Positions 1 to 8,369 are shown, counted from the stretch's first letter. The stretch: DNA of 46,224 nt from Bacteroidales bacterium (GCA_017934185.1 JAGBJY010000046.1:1-46224); one strand, 5' to 3'. Notes: generated by a model from the letters alone, not told the origin. Numbers and translations are program-made.

Positions 1-70
1 GACCTCGAGGTTTCGTAACATGGTAATAATGTGGTAGTTATATACCTTAAAGTTACGAAATTTTGAGGTC
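1..70. repeat. 19-base inverted repeat at the left edge
   Basis: Bases 1-19 and 52-70 are reverse complements except for three mismatches (GAGG against AAAA in the middle of each arm), around a 32-base AT-rich loop. The outer GACCTC and inner TTTCGTAAC blocks match exactly. The right arm is followed by TCTTTTG, a weak T-run, so it could be a terminator for a gene left of the window. A minus-strand -7-like box TATATTTG lies at 76-83, so the structure could instead be the leader of a leftward transcript. The rest of the gap before yqeY (71-152) is AT-rich and shows no clear plus-strand promoter. Confidence 0.6.
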
Positions 71-152
71 TTTTGCAAATATAATTAACTGACAATCAAT
101 AATTTACGGCAATTATTTCAAATTTTGTCATGTACTAAAAACTGAAATATGT

Positions 153-602
153 ATGGCACTCGAAACTCAAATTCAAGAAGACATCAAGGCCGCGATGAAG
201 GCCAAAGACACGGCAGCGCTTAACGCAACGCGCGCTATCAAGGGAGAAATCCTTCTTTTTAAGACCGCCGAAGGCGGAGCGAAGGAGGTAACGGACGGGG
301 ACGTCCTCAAAATGATCCAGAAGCTGGTGAAGCAGCGCAAGGAAGCCGCCGAGCAGTTTGTGGCAGCCGGCAGGCAGGAACTGGCTGATAATGAGCTCGC
401 CGAAGCGGCCGTCATGGAGAAGTACCTTCCCAAGCAGCTCTCCGAGGCCGGAGTTGAGGCCAAAGTTAAAGAGATCATCGCTGCGGTGGGCGCCACCTCC
501 ATCAAGGATATGGGAAAGGTCATGGGCGCTGCCAACAAGGCTCTTGCGGGACTCTCCGACGGGCGGACCATCTCTTCGGTTGTGAAACGGCTGCTCGCTT
601 AG
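153..602 (+). CDS. yqeY: GatB/YqeY domain protein
   Basis: A 149-residue protein of the YqeY family, which is homologous to the C-terminal tRNA-binding tail of the amidotransferase subunit GatB but occurs here as a stand-alone protein. The family role is not firmly established; an accessory role in tRNA-dependent amidation or tRNA binding is usually proposed. The sequence shows the family pattern: an N-terminal helix starting LETQIQEDIKAAMKAKD, a central LVKQRKEAAEQF segment, EKYLPKQLSE, and a C-terminal MGKVMGAANKAL helix-turn. The length is normal for the family. The ATG at 153 is the first usable start and gives the conserved N-terminus. In other Bacteroidales yqeY often follows ftsZ; the upstream gene is outside this window. 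Confidence 0.93.
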   Translation: MALETQIQEDIKAAMKAKDTAALNATRAIKGEILLFKTAEGGAKEVTDGDVLKMIQKLVKQRKEAAEQFVAAGRQELADNELAEAAVMEKYLPKQLSEAGVEAKVKEIIAAVGATSIKDMGKVMGAANKALAGLSDGRTISSVVKRLLA

Positions 603-793
603 TAATGTGTGACACTACGCCCGTTGAATAGGCGTTACATCGGCTTCGGTGGCAGAAAGTGTGGGCGTGGTCTGCGGCTTAAAATCCCACTTGGCCCAAA
701 TCTTGCGCGCACCAGGCCCAAAACCCGCCATTTTGGCAGAAGGAAGGTTTTGGAGCGGCTTTTGTAAGGGGGAAGGGCAAAACCAACGAAGAC

Positions 794-1513
794 ATGGGTT
801 CAGCAAAATGGATAGCGGGATTCCTTGGATGGGTTTCCTGGGGGCCGATCGGGGCCCTTCTGGGCTTTGTAGTGGGCTCGGTAATTGATTCCGCCATAGA
901 AGGAGGGCAGCGTTCTTTCTCGGCCACCGAGCAGCGCAACAGTTTCCTCGTGAGCCTACTGGTGCTTTCATCGGCTGTTATCAAGGCCGATGGGAAGGCC
1001 CTTGAATCGGAGATGAACGTTGTGCGGGACTTTATCCGGCGCAACTTCGGGGATGCTGTGGTGGATGAGGCCATGGAATACCTCCGCCGCCTCAACGCCA
1101 CTCAGGTGAACATCTACGAGGTGGGTCCGCAGATAGCCCGCTATATGAACTACTCGCAGCGGCTCCAGCTCTTCCACTACCTGGTTCAGATCGCCATCGC
1201 GGACAATCAGTTTGACCAAAGTGAGAAGTCTGTCCTGGAGGCCATCGCTTCCACCATCGGCCTTTCGGCCTCCGACGCCTCCTCCGTGATTGCCATGTTC
1301 TACAAAGACAGCAGCTCGGCCTATGCAGTGCTGGAGATATCCCCATCGGCCACCAATGACGAGGTGACGAAGGCTTATCGGCGGATGGCCATGAAGAACC
1401 ATCCGGACAAGGTGGCCACCCTGGGCCCCGATGTACAGAAGGCCGCCGAGGAGAAGTTCCGTCAGGTGCAGGAGGCCTATGAGACCATCAAGAAAGAACG
1501 CGGGATGAATTAG
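794..1513 (+). CDS. TerB/DjlA-like membrane-anchored DnaJ-domain protein
   Basis: A 239-residue protein with three parts. Residues about 5-30 form a hydrophobic glycine-rich segment that probably inserts in the inner membrane. Residues about 45-160 resemble a TerB/DjlA helical domain. Residues about 173-239 are a J-domain with the essential HPD motif at 203-205, so it can stimulate a DnaK ATPase. The order matches DjlA-type co-chaperones, where the J-domain faces the cytoplasm. The start at 794 opens the membrane segment. The 191-base gap upstream (603-793) contains a short ACGCC/GGCGT hairpin near 618-636 but no convincing -7 box. The gene precedes gmhA by 36 bases. The substrate is unknown. 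Confidence 0.85.
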   Translation: MGSAKWIAGFLGWVSWGPIGALLGFVVGSVIDSAIEGGQRSFSATEQRNSFLVSLLVLSSAVIKADGKALESEMNVVRDFIRRNFGDAVVDEAMEYLRRLNATQVNIYEVGPQIARYMNYSQRLQLFHYLVQIAIADNQFDQSEKSVLEAIASTIGLSASDASSVIAMFYKDSSSAYAVLEISPSATNDEVTKAYRRMAMKNHPDKVATLGPDVQKAAEEKFRQVQEAYETIKKERGMN

Positions 1514-1535
1514 GCGGTATTTACGGGAAAAAGCG

Positions 1536-1543
1536 TATATTTG
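1536..1543 (+). promoter_or_regulatory. -7 box of gmhA promoter
   Basis: TATATTTG fits the Bacteroidota -7 consensus TAnnTTTG. It ends only six bases before the gmhA ATG at 1550, so transcription would begin at or next to the start codon. No good TTG is seen at the -33 position. Confidence 0.55.
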
Positions 1544-1549
1544 CAAGCT

Positions 1550-2140
1550 ATGAGTGAATTGCTAGATTCTGTAAAGCAGCAAGTGGCCCGGTCGGCCGCC
1601 GTGAAAGAGGCTTTCCTTAAAGATGAAAAAGCCATGGCCGCTACGGCCGATGTGGCCGATTTGCTGGTGCGCACCTACAAAGCCGGGGGCAAGAGCCTTT
1701 GGGCAGGGAATGGCGGCTCTGCGGCCGATGCCCAGCACATGGCGGCCGAACTGGTGAACAAGTTCCGCCTGACCCGCAGCGGGCTGCCGGCCCTGGCGCT
1801 GACGGTGGATACCTCCATCCTTACCGCCATCGGCAACGATTATGGCTACGACCAGGTTTTTGCCCGGCAAATCATTGCCAACGGCTGCCCCGGAGATGTT
1901 TTTATCGGCATTTCCACCTCGGGGGAGTCGGCCAATCTGGTAAAGGCGCTGGATGCCTGCCGGGAAAAGGGGCTGGTGAGTGTGGCCCTTGTGGGGCAGG
2001 CCCCCTGCGCCATGGACGCCTACGATTATGTGATTCATATTCCCTCGGCCGATACCCCCAGAATTCAGGAATGCCAGACCCTTGTAGGGCATATCCTTTG
2101 CGATGTGGTTGAACAGGCGCTGTTTACACCCCGTCAATAA
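1550..2140 (+). CDS. gmhA: Phosphoheptose (sedoheptulose 7-phosphate) isomerase
   Basis: A 196-residue SIS-domain enzyme that converts D-sedoheptulose 7-phosphate to D-glycero-D-manno-heptose 7-phosphate, the first step of ADP-heptose synthesis for lipopolysaccharide; cytosolic. Family features seen: NGGSAADAQHMAAELVNKF near residues 55-73 (sugar-phosphate loop plus His/Glu residues of the metal and active site), STSGES loop, and C-terminal RIQECQTLVGH containing the conserved Gln and His. The ATG at 1550 is chosen over an upstream in-frame TTG at 1541 because that TTG lies inside the -7 box. A possible alternative is another SIS isomerase, but the motifs favour GmhA. Confidence 0.9.
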   Translation: MSELLDSVKQQVARSAAVKEAFLKDEKAMAATADVADLLVRTYKAGGKSLWAGNGGSAADAQHMAAELVNKFRLTRSGLPALALTVDTSILTAIGNDYGYDQVFARQIIANGCPGDVFIGISTSGESANLVKALDACREKGLVSVALVGQAPCAMDAYDYVIHIPSADTPRIQECQTLVGHILCDVVEQALFTPRQ

Positions 2141-2164
2141 TTTTTTTATTTACATAAAAATTTG

Positions 2165-2172
2165 TAAATTTG
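2165..2172 (+). promoter_or_regulatory. -7 box of gapA promoter
   Basis: TAAATTTG fits TAnnTTTG and lies in a strongly AT-rich stretch after gmhA. The leader to the ATG at 2220 is about 45 bases, longer than for most genes here. The -33 position is T-rich without a clean TTG. Confidence 0.65.
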
Positions 2173-2198
2173 CGCCGCCCAAAAGCAACAACGTTTAA

Positions 2199-3218
<1,020 letters not shown>

Positions 3219-3227
3219 GTAACGGTT

Positions 3228-3300
3228 GGGGTATTAGCTCAGTTGGTAGAGCGATAGGTTCGCAATCTATAGGTCAGGGGTTCGAATCCCCTATACTCCA
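3228..3300 (+). tRNA. tRNA-Ala (anticodon CGC)
   Basis: A 73-base cloverleaf: acceptor GGGGTAT/ATACTCC, D-arm GCTC...GAGC, anticodon stem ATAGG/TCTAT with loop TTCGCAA, T-arm AGGGG TTCGAAT CCCCT. The anticodon CGC is at 3261-3263 and reads GCG alanine codons. The G3:U70 wobble pair, the main identity element of alanine tRNA, is present in the acceptor stem. CCA is not encoded. Confidence 0.93.
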
Positions 3301-3302
3301 CA

Positions 3303-3332
3303 AAAAAGGCATCGCCGCGGCGATGCCTTTTT
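3303..3332. terminator. Bidirectional rho-independent terminator
   Basis: A perfect inverted repeat, AAAAAGGCATCGCC and its complement, separated by only GC, with A/T runs on both sides. It ends the gapA/tRNA-Ala transcript on the plus strand and directly abuts the pspC stop codon, so it also serves the minus strand. Confidence 0.92.
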
Positions 3333-3524
3333 CTAATACTCGGGTTCCTGCGGAACGATGAGGAGGGCGATGAGGTAGGCGAAGAAGCCGCTGCCCCCGA
3401 AGAAGATGGCAAAGACCCAGGCCAGACGGATGATGGTGGGGTCAATGTTAAAGTACTTGCCCATACCGCCGCAAATGCCGGCGATGGTCTTGTCAGTCCT
3501 GCTTCTGTAAAGCTTCTTTTCCAT
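3333..3524 (-). CDS. pspC: Small PspC-domain membrane protein
   Basis: A 63-residue protein consisting of one PspC domain. The N-terminus [20 protein letters not shown] contains the family's KxLxRSxxDxxIAGVCGGxA pattern, followed by [14 protein letters not shown] and one hydrophobic helix (about 33-58). PspC proteins are inner-membrane proteins linked to envelope stress in Proteobacteria; in Bacteroidota these tiny forms occur without the rest of the psp operon and their job is unknown. It is a single-gene unit, divergent from the M20 peptidase, with its own -7 box at 3557-3564 and the shared terminator at its stop codon. Confidence 0.9.
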   Translation of the reverse strand: MEKKLYRSRTDKTIAGICGGMGKYFNIDPTIIRLAWVFAIFFGGSGFFAYLIALLIVPQEPEY

Positions 3525-3556
3525 ATCTTTGAGTGTATTAGTGTTCTATTACACCG

Positions 3557-3564
3557 CAAAGTTA
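3557..3564 (-). promoter_or_regulatory. -7 box of pspC promoter
   Basis: Read on the minus strand this is TAACTTTG, 32 bases before the pspC start codon. The same octamer occurs on the plus strand at 3606-3613 for the divergent peptidase. Confidence 0.65.
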
Positions 3565-3605
3565 CGGATTATTTCCGATTCTGCAAATATTTCTGCAAAA
3601 ATTTG

Positions 3606-3613
3606 TAACTTTG
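3606..3613 (+). promoter_or_regulatory. -7 box of the M20 peptidase-surE promoter
   Basis: TAACTTTG ends six bases before the ATG at 3620, leaving essentially no 5' leader. The in-frame TTG at 3611 lies inside this box and is therefore not a plausible start. Confidence 0.65.
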
Positions 3614-3619
3614 AAAACT

Positions 3620-4987
3620 ATGAAAGAATATATAGCCCAAAATAAAGAGCGCTTCTTTGAAGAACTATTCTCCCTCCTGAGAATCCCCTCGGTAAGTGCC
3701 CAGCCCCAGCACAAGCCCGATATGCAGCGCTGCGCAGAGCGTCTGGCAGGATTGCTAATGGAAGCCGGGGCCGATGAAGCCCGCGTTTGCCCCACCGCCG
3801 GCCATCCGGTGGTTTTCGGCCAAAAAACCGTTCCCGGTGCTGCCAAAACGGTGCTGGTATACGGTCACTATGACGTCCAGCCCCCTGAACCGCTGGAGCT
3901 TTGGCGCACGGACCCGTTTGAGCCCGTCATTGCCCCGGACCCTGCCACAGGGGAGCAGGCCATCTACGCCCGCGGCGCCAACGACGACAAAGGCCAGATT
4001 TTCATGCACATCAAGGCCTTCGAGTACCTCCTCAGGAGCGGGAAACTTGCTCACAATGTGAAGTTTATCTTCGAAGGTGAAGAAGAAATCGGCAGTGCCT
4101 CCCTTCCCGCCTGGGCGCAGGAGCACAAGGACCTCCTCAAGGCCGATGTCATCCTGGTGTCGGATACCACCATGATTTCTGACAAAGTGCCATCCATCAA
4201 CTGCGGCATGCGGGGCCTGGCCTATCTGGAAGTAAAGGTAACCGGTCCCAACAAAGACCTCCATTCGGGCCATTACGGCGGCGCCGTGGCCAATCCCATC
4301 CAGGTGCTCTGCGAGATGATAGCCGGCCTCATCGACGATGGCGGCCGCGTCACCGTGCCGGGCTTCTACGACAAGGTGGTGGAGTTATCGGCCGATGACC
4401 GCGCCCAGCTCTCCCGCGCGCCCTTTGACCTGGAAGAGTACAAGGCCTTCCTGGACATTGCCGAGGTGCGGGGAGAGAAAGGCTACACCACCCTGGAACG
4501 CACCGGCATCCGTCCCTGCCTGGACGTTTGCGGCATTTGGGGCGGTTACACCGGACAGGGCGCCAAGACCGTGCTCCCGTCCGTGGCGCACGCTAAAATC
4601 TCCATGCGCCTGGTGCCCAATCAGACGGGGAAGGAGATATCGGCCCTCTTTGAGAGGCATTTCAAGGCCATTGCGCCGCCTTATGTAAAGGTGGAGGTGA
4701 CGCCCTTCGAGGGAGGGGACGGTTTCCTGATTCCCATCAGCTCTCCGGCTTTTCAGGCCGCTTCCAAGGCCATGGCCGATGTCTATGGCATCGCGCCGGT
4801 TCCCAGCCGGGGCGGTGGCAGCATTGCGGTGCTGGCCGATTTACAGCGCATCCTGGGCATTGACCCGCTCTTGATGGGTTTCGGCCTGGAGCGCGATACC
4901 ATCCATTCGCCCAACGAGAGTTATCTTCTCAGGCAACTCTTTGCCGGGATGGAATCCATTGCACTTTTTTACGGATATTACGCATGA
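3620..4987 (+). CDS. M20 family metallodipeptidase
   Basis: A 455-residue zinc-dependent dipeptidase or carboxypeptidase of the M20/M25/M40 family, probably cytosolic since no signal peptide is seen. Metal-binding and catalytic motifs appear in the expected order: VYGHYDVQPPEP (His and Asp), ARGANDDKGQ (bridging Asp), EGEEEIGS (catalytic and ligand Glu pair), and a C-terminal region with DTIHSPNES (His ligand). The lid/dimerisation domain with KDLHSGHYGGAVANP sits in the middle. It most resembles the CNDP/PepV-like dipeptidases; exact substrate cannot be read. Its stop overlaps the surE start (ATGA), so the two are translationally coupled. Confidence 0.93.
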   Translation: MKEYIAQNKERFFEELFSLLRIPSVSAQPQHKPDMQRCAERLAGLLMEAGADEARVCPTAGHPVVFGQKTVPGAAKTVLVYGHYDVQPPEPLELWRTDPFEPVIAPDPATGEQAIYARGANDDKGQIFMHIKAFEYLLRSGKLAHNVKFIFEGEEEIGSASLPAWAQEHKDLLKADVILVSDTTMISDKVPSINCGMRGLAYLEVKVTGPNKDLHSGHYGGAVANPIQVLCEMIAGLIDDGGRVTVPGFYDKVVELSADDRAQLSRAPFDLEEYKAFLDIAEVRGEKGYTTLERTGIRPCLDVCGIWGGYTGQGAKTVLPSVAHAKISMRLVPNQTGKEISALFERHFKAIAPPYVKVEVTPFEGGDGFLIPISSPAFQAASKAMADVYGIAPVPSRGGGSIAVLADLQRILGIDPLLMGFGLERDTIHSPNESYLLRQLFAGMESIALFYGYYA

Positions 4988-5811
4988 GAATACTCATTTC
5001 CAACGACGACGGATACAAAGCCCAGGGCATTCACGTCCTGGCCCGTATCATGGCCGGCTTCGGAGAAGTGACCGTAGTGGCCCCGAAATACCACCAAAGT
5101 GCCATGTCCATGGCGGTTTCCCTGGGCGTAAAGCAACTGGCATACAAGGATTTACCGGAAGAAGGACCGGGTGCATGGACCTACCTGGATGCAACTCCGG
5201 CGTCCTGTATCAAATTCGGCCTGGAGTTCAAGTATGAGCACCGGGACCCGGATTTGGTGATGAGTGGCATCAACCACGGCTATAATGCTTCTACGGCGGC
5301 CAATTACAGTGCTACGCTGGGTGCCGCGGAGGAAGCGGCCGTGAATGGTCTCCGTGCCATCGGCGTCTCTATCTCCAGCCATGCTTCCGAGTGCGATTTT
5401 TCGGCCATCGAGGCGCTGCTGCCCGGCATTGTCCGGAAGCTTTGGGACAACTGGCCCGCCGGCGTTTGGGGCCTCTATTATAATGTGAATTTCCCCACCT
5501 TGCCGCTGGAGCAAATCAAGGGAATCCGGATGGCCCGTATGGGAAAAGGCCACTGGATCAAGGAGTTTGAACCGTGGGACGAGAGCCGGCTGGGCGGCCT
5601 TACCGACAGTTTCCTGTGGCAGCACCATCGCGTGGAACTGGAGGAAGGGGAGCAGGCTGTGTTCATGCGCGGGGAATTTGTGAACGATGACAAGGAGGCG
5701 GCTACCGCCGACCATCTCCTGATGGAAGACGGCTGGGTAACCATTGTGCCCTGTTCGGCCGATCTTACCCATTACAGCGTGCTGGAGCAGCAGGCCCATT
5801 TGTCATTTTGA
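4984..5811 (+). CDS. surE: 5'/3'-nucleotidase SurE
   Basis: A 275-residue SurE phosphatase that removes phosphate from nucleoside monophosphates; cytosolic, metal-dependent. The N-terminal ISNDDG (Asp8, Asp9) and Ser39 in HQSAMS form the metal site, and SGINHGYN supplies the conserved Asn. It begins by ATGA overlap with the peptidase. Its last codons and stop (TGTCATTTTGA) look like a decayed copy of the interspersed repeat that follows at 5820, so the C-terminus may have been set by a repeat insertion. Confidence 0.95.
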   Translation: MRILISNDDGYKAQGIHVLARIMAGFGEVTVVAPKYHQSAMSMAVSLGVKQLAYKDLPEEGPGAWTYLDATPASCIKFGLEFKYEHRDPDLVMSGINHGYNASTAANYSATLGAAEEAAVNGLRAIGVSISSHASECDFSAIEALLPGIVRKLWDNWPAGVWGLYYNVNFPTLPLEQIKGIRMARMGKGHWIKEFEPWDESRLGGLTDSFLWQHHRVELEEGEQAVFMRGEFVNDDKEAATADHLLMEDGWVTIVPCSADLTHYSVLEQQAHLSF

Positions 5812-5819
5812 ACTTTTTT

Positions 5820-5845
5820 GTCATTCTGAGCGAAGCGAAGAATCT
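5820..5845 (+). repeat. Interspersed repeat, family A (copy 1)
   Basis: A 26-base element beginning GTCATTCTGAGCG and ending AGCGAAGAATCT. Further copies lie at 7490-7515, 8421-8446 (minus), 8503-8534 (longer variant) and 34496-34521. This copy fills the gap between surE and lpxB, and the lpxB ATG follows immediately. Similar short repeats are known in many Bacteroidota genomes; function unknown. Confidence 0.85.
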
Positions 5846-6997
5846 ATGAAGTACTACATCATAGCCGGCGAAGCCTCCGGCGACCTCCACGGCAGCAACC
5901 TCATGAAAGGCCTGTATGCAAAGGACCCCAAGGCCGATATCCGCTTCTGGGGCGGCGACAAGATGGATGCCGTGTACCATGCTTTTCAGGAAGGCACGGG
6001 CTTGGTGAAGGATTACCGGGACGGCGCCATCATCGGCTTTATGGAAGTTTTCCTGAAGGCCGGCTCCCTCCTGAAAAAGGTGGCTTTCTGCAAGGCCGAT
6101 ATCGCCGAGTGGCACCCGGATGTGGTCATTCTCATTGACTATCCCGGTTTCAATTTCAAGATCGCTAAATTTGCCCACAAGGCCGGCTACAAGGTGTTTT
6201 ATTACATTGCCCCCAAGGTGTGGGCATCCCGTGAGGGACGCATCCGCAAACTCAAGGCTTGGGTAGACAGGCTCTTCATCGTGTTCCCCTTCGAGGTGCC
6301 TTATTTTGAATCCAAGGGCGTGCCCTTCACCTATGTGGGGAATCCGCTGCTGGATGCCATCGACCAGAGTCCGGCCCTGCTGGAAAGCCGGGGGGCCTTT
6401 CTGGAGCGCTGCGGCCTGCCCGATGCCCCGTGGATAGCCCTGCTGGCCGGTTCCCGCAACAACGAAATCGCTTCCATGATGCCCACCTTCATGGAAATGG
6501 CCGATGCCTGGCACGCGCGCCATCCGCAGTTCCACTTTGTGGTGGCGGCCGCCCCCTCCAGAACCCTGGCCGATTATGAGAAGTATCTGGGACAGAGGGA
6601 CTTTGTTCACGTGGTCTTTGGGGAAACTTACGCGGCCCTGCGCCACGCTTCGGCCGCGGTCATCAATTCCGGAACGGCTTCGCTGGAAGCCGCCATCATC
6701 GGAACGCCGCAGGTGGTGGGCTACAAACTGAACGCCTTTACGTATCAAATGCTCAGGCATATGATCAAGGTGCGCTACATCTCGCTGGCCAATCTCATCA
6801 TTGACCGGGGTGCCTTCAAGGAATTGATACAGAATGATTTCTGCACGGATAATCTCCTGAAAGAACTGGAACTGCTGGTTTACGATGAGCCGTACCGTTC
6901 CCGTATGCTCTCTGATTATGCCCAGGTGCGCTCCCTCCTGGGTGGCTCCGGCGCCTCCGAAGCCGTGGCGGAGGCCATGATTGAAGCCATGGCGTGA
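5846..6997 (+). CDS. lpxB: Lipid-A-disaccharide synthase
   Basis: A 383-residue GT19-family glycosyltransferase that joins UDP-2,3-diacylglucosamine and lipid X to form the lipid A disaccharide; a peripheral inner-membrane enzyme. The family N-terminus MKYYIIAGEASGDLHGS is complete from the ATG at 5846, and PKVWASREGRI, YVGNPLLD, LLAGSRNNEI and NSGTASLEAAI are all present. The open frame extends 34 codons further upstream, but that stretch is the surE end and the family A repeat read through (giving SERSEES), so it is not used. It continues the peptidase-surE transcript and ends in a convergent palindromic region. Confidence 0.96.
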   Translation: MKYYIIAGEASGDLHGSNLMKGLYAKDPKADIRFWGGDKMDAVYHAFQEGTGLVKDYRDGAIIGFMEVFLKAGSLLKKVAFCKADIAEWHPDVVILIDYPGFNFKIAKFAHKAGYKVFYYIAPKVWASREGRIRKLKAWVDRLFIVFPFEVPYFESKGVPFTYVGNPLLDAIDQSPALLESRGAFLERCGLPDAPWIALLAGSRNNEIASMMPTFMEMADAWHARHPQFHFVVAAAPSRTLADYEKYLGQRDFVHVVFGETYAALRHASAAVINSGTASLEAAIIGTPQVVGYKLNAFTYQMLRHMIKVRYISLANLIIDRGAFKELIQNDFCTDNLLKELELLVYDEPYRSRMLSDYAQVRSLLGGSGASEAVAEAMIEAMA

Positions 6998-7099
6998 AAT
7001 GCAATTGACTGAAATACAGTTACTTGCATAAATCCGTCTATGTGTTTTTACATAGACAGATTTGCGTAAGTGCTTAATAGTTAGCTATTTGCATTTCAC
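6994..7099. terminator. Nested palindrome between convergent genes
   Basis: Two inverted repeats are nested. The inner arms 7022-7043 and 7050-7071 match at 18 of 22 positions, and all four differences are transitions that still pair as G-U in RNA; the loop is G plus five T. The outer arms GTGAAATGCAA (6994-7004) and TTGCATTTCAC (7089-7099) are perfect and include the stop region of lpxB and of the opposite gene. It can terminate transcription from both sides, although long T-runs are missing. Confidence 0.7.
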
Positions 7100-8368
7100 G
7101 GTGATCAGCAGGAAGTTCTCCGAGAGCACATCAATGCGCGCCCCGAAGAGATGATGGTCACCACCGTCCTTCACGCCCAGTCTGGAGCGAAGCGCTTCTG
7201 AAGAAAGCGGCAGGTTGTGGGCACTGACATCGGCCTGCGGGTAGCTCCGGGCCGTTTCTTTGAGATGGCGCTTGTCCAAAGGGACGACGCGCTCAATGGG
7301 GAACCATTTTCCGAAGGGTGCAAGTTCATCAATCCTTGCAGCCGATACATACAGGTGCGTGTGCCGGCCCAGTTTCTTGAGGCCGAAGGCCGATGACGGC
7401 CAGTGGAAGGCCCCGGATTTGAGAAGCGCCTTGCCGGGCTCGAAGAGCCAGCCGTGAAGGTCTTCGGTCGTGGCGAATACAGATCCTTCGTCATTCTGAG
7501 CGCAGCGAAGAATCTGTGCATGCCCGTTCTCGCAGATAACAAGCGCGGCCTGTCCTTCATACCCCCTTTCCAGCACCAGCAGCAGTTCTTTGCACTCTCC
7601 TTCGGCGGCCACTGCATGCACTTCTTTCACGCAGCCTAACTGTTTGCACAACAGGGTGATATCGGCCATGGGGGAGAGCTTCAGCAGAAGGTGCGGACAA
7701 GCCTCCAGCAGTTCCGGAAGCAGCGTCAGTACATCCGGCTGGCACTCCTCCAGGCGAAACACTTTGCGTCCGTCCGCTGCCCGCCGTGCCGGGTCCAGAT
7801 AGAGGATGTCCGGCTGGAAATCTCCCGTCATCCCCGACCTGATAGGGGATCTAAGCTCGCTATTCCTGACGCAGATGTTATCGGCCCCCAGAAGCTCGAA
7901 GTTGTGCCGCGCGGCCTCGCAGAGGGCGGGATTCATCTCATTGTACAGCACCTTTTCGAAGACCTGAGCGAACGCCCAGCTGTCTACCCCCAGCCCGCCG
8001 GTTAAATCGGCAAGGAGGGTCCCGTCTAAAGCGCATTTTGCGGCATTTTTGCGCTTAAGATTGTCCTCTGGGCCCATCTTAAGTGCATTTTGCTGCGTTT
8101 TTGCGCTTAAAATTGTCCTCTGGGCCACCGAGGCCTTGTATTGGGCGGTTTCTGTGGAGGAGCATTGCTGGGCCGATAGCCGGGTGGGGTAGTGCAGCCC
8201 CGGCACGGCGTACCACTCAGGGACCTTGGTGCGCAGTTTCCGCCTGGCTTCCAGCGTGGTAAGGGCCAGGTCAAAATCTGGCACATCCGCGGCAAAGCGC
8301 TCGCGGGAGAGTGCCAGACGGCCCAAATCGTCCTCGTCATGCAGCAATATGAATTCACTGAAATCCAT
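7085..8368 (-). CDS. PG_1098-like class I SAM-dependent methyltransferase with THUMP-like domain
   Basis: A 427-residue protein. The N-terminus (about 1-90) resembles the PG_1098 ferredoxin-like domain, the centre is a Rossmann methyltransferase fold with the SAM loop LADLTGGLGVDS and an LYLDPARR motif, and the C-terminus is THUMP-like, suggesting an RNA substrate (inference). The start is MDFSEFILLHDEDD at 8368; the upstream in-frame extension is a translated family A repeat. Three unrelated repeat types are read in frame: two tandem 48-base units between the conserved YKA and ADLTGG segments (8027-8126), a GTCATCCCC-type element (7827-7852) and a family A copy (7490-7515). The gene remains open, so the protein may be functional with extra loops. 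Confidence 0.82.
   Translation of the reverse strand: MDFSEFILLHDEDDLGRLALSRERFAADVPDFDLALTTLEARRKLRTKVPEWYAVPGLHYPTRLSAQQCSSTETAQYKASVAQRTILSAKTQQNALKMGPEDNLKRKNAAKCALDGTLLADLTGGLGVDSWAFAQVFEKVLYNEMNPALCEAARHNFELLGADNICVRNSELRSPIRSGMTGDFQPDILYLDPARRAADGRKVFRLEECQPDVLTLLPELLEACPHLLLKLSPMADITLLCKQLGCVKEVHAVAAEGECKELLLVLERGYEGQAALVICENGHAQILRCAQNDEGSVFATTEDLHGWLFEPGKALLKSGAFHWPSSAFGLKKLGRHTHLYVSAARIDELAPFGKWFPIERVVPLDKRHLKETARSYPQADVSAHNLPLSSEALRSRLGVKDGGDHHLFGARIDVLSENFLLITVKCK
7490..7515 (+). repeat. Interspersed repeat, family A (copy 2), inside a gene
   Basis: Starts GTCATTCTGAGCGCAGC and ends GAAGAATCT, on the opposite strand to the methyltransferase gene that contains it. Translated with the gene it gives ILRCAQNDE. 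Confidence 0.85.
7827..7852. repeat. Palindromic GTCATCCCC-type repeat inside a gene
   Basis: A 26-base element with the imperfect palindrome ATCCCC...GGGGAT around GACCTGATA. It reads in frame as RSPIRSGMTG in the methyltransferase. The same type of element is common in some Bacteroidota genomes; only one copy is seen here. Confidence 0.65.
8027..8126. repeat. Two tandem 48-base repeat units inside a gene
   Basis: Units 8027-8074 and 8079-8126 differ at only 5 of 48 positions and are separated by CATC, a 52-base period. Each contains hairpin arms (AAGCGCA/TGCGCTT in the first) followed by ATTGTCCTCTGGGCC. Because 52 is not a multiple of three, the two units are translated in different frames, yet the host gene stays open. 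Confidence 0.9.
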
Positions 8369-8369
8369 A

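Noticed and set aside
649-888. A 79-codon frame before the DnaJ-domain gene
   Set aside because: It overlaps the real gene out of frame, has no family features and no promoter.
5744-5845. N-terminal extension of LpxB
   Set aside because: It is the surE end plus an interspersed repeat; the conserved LpxB start is at 5846.
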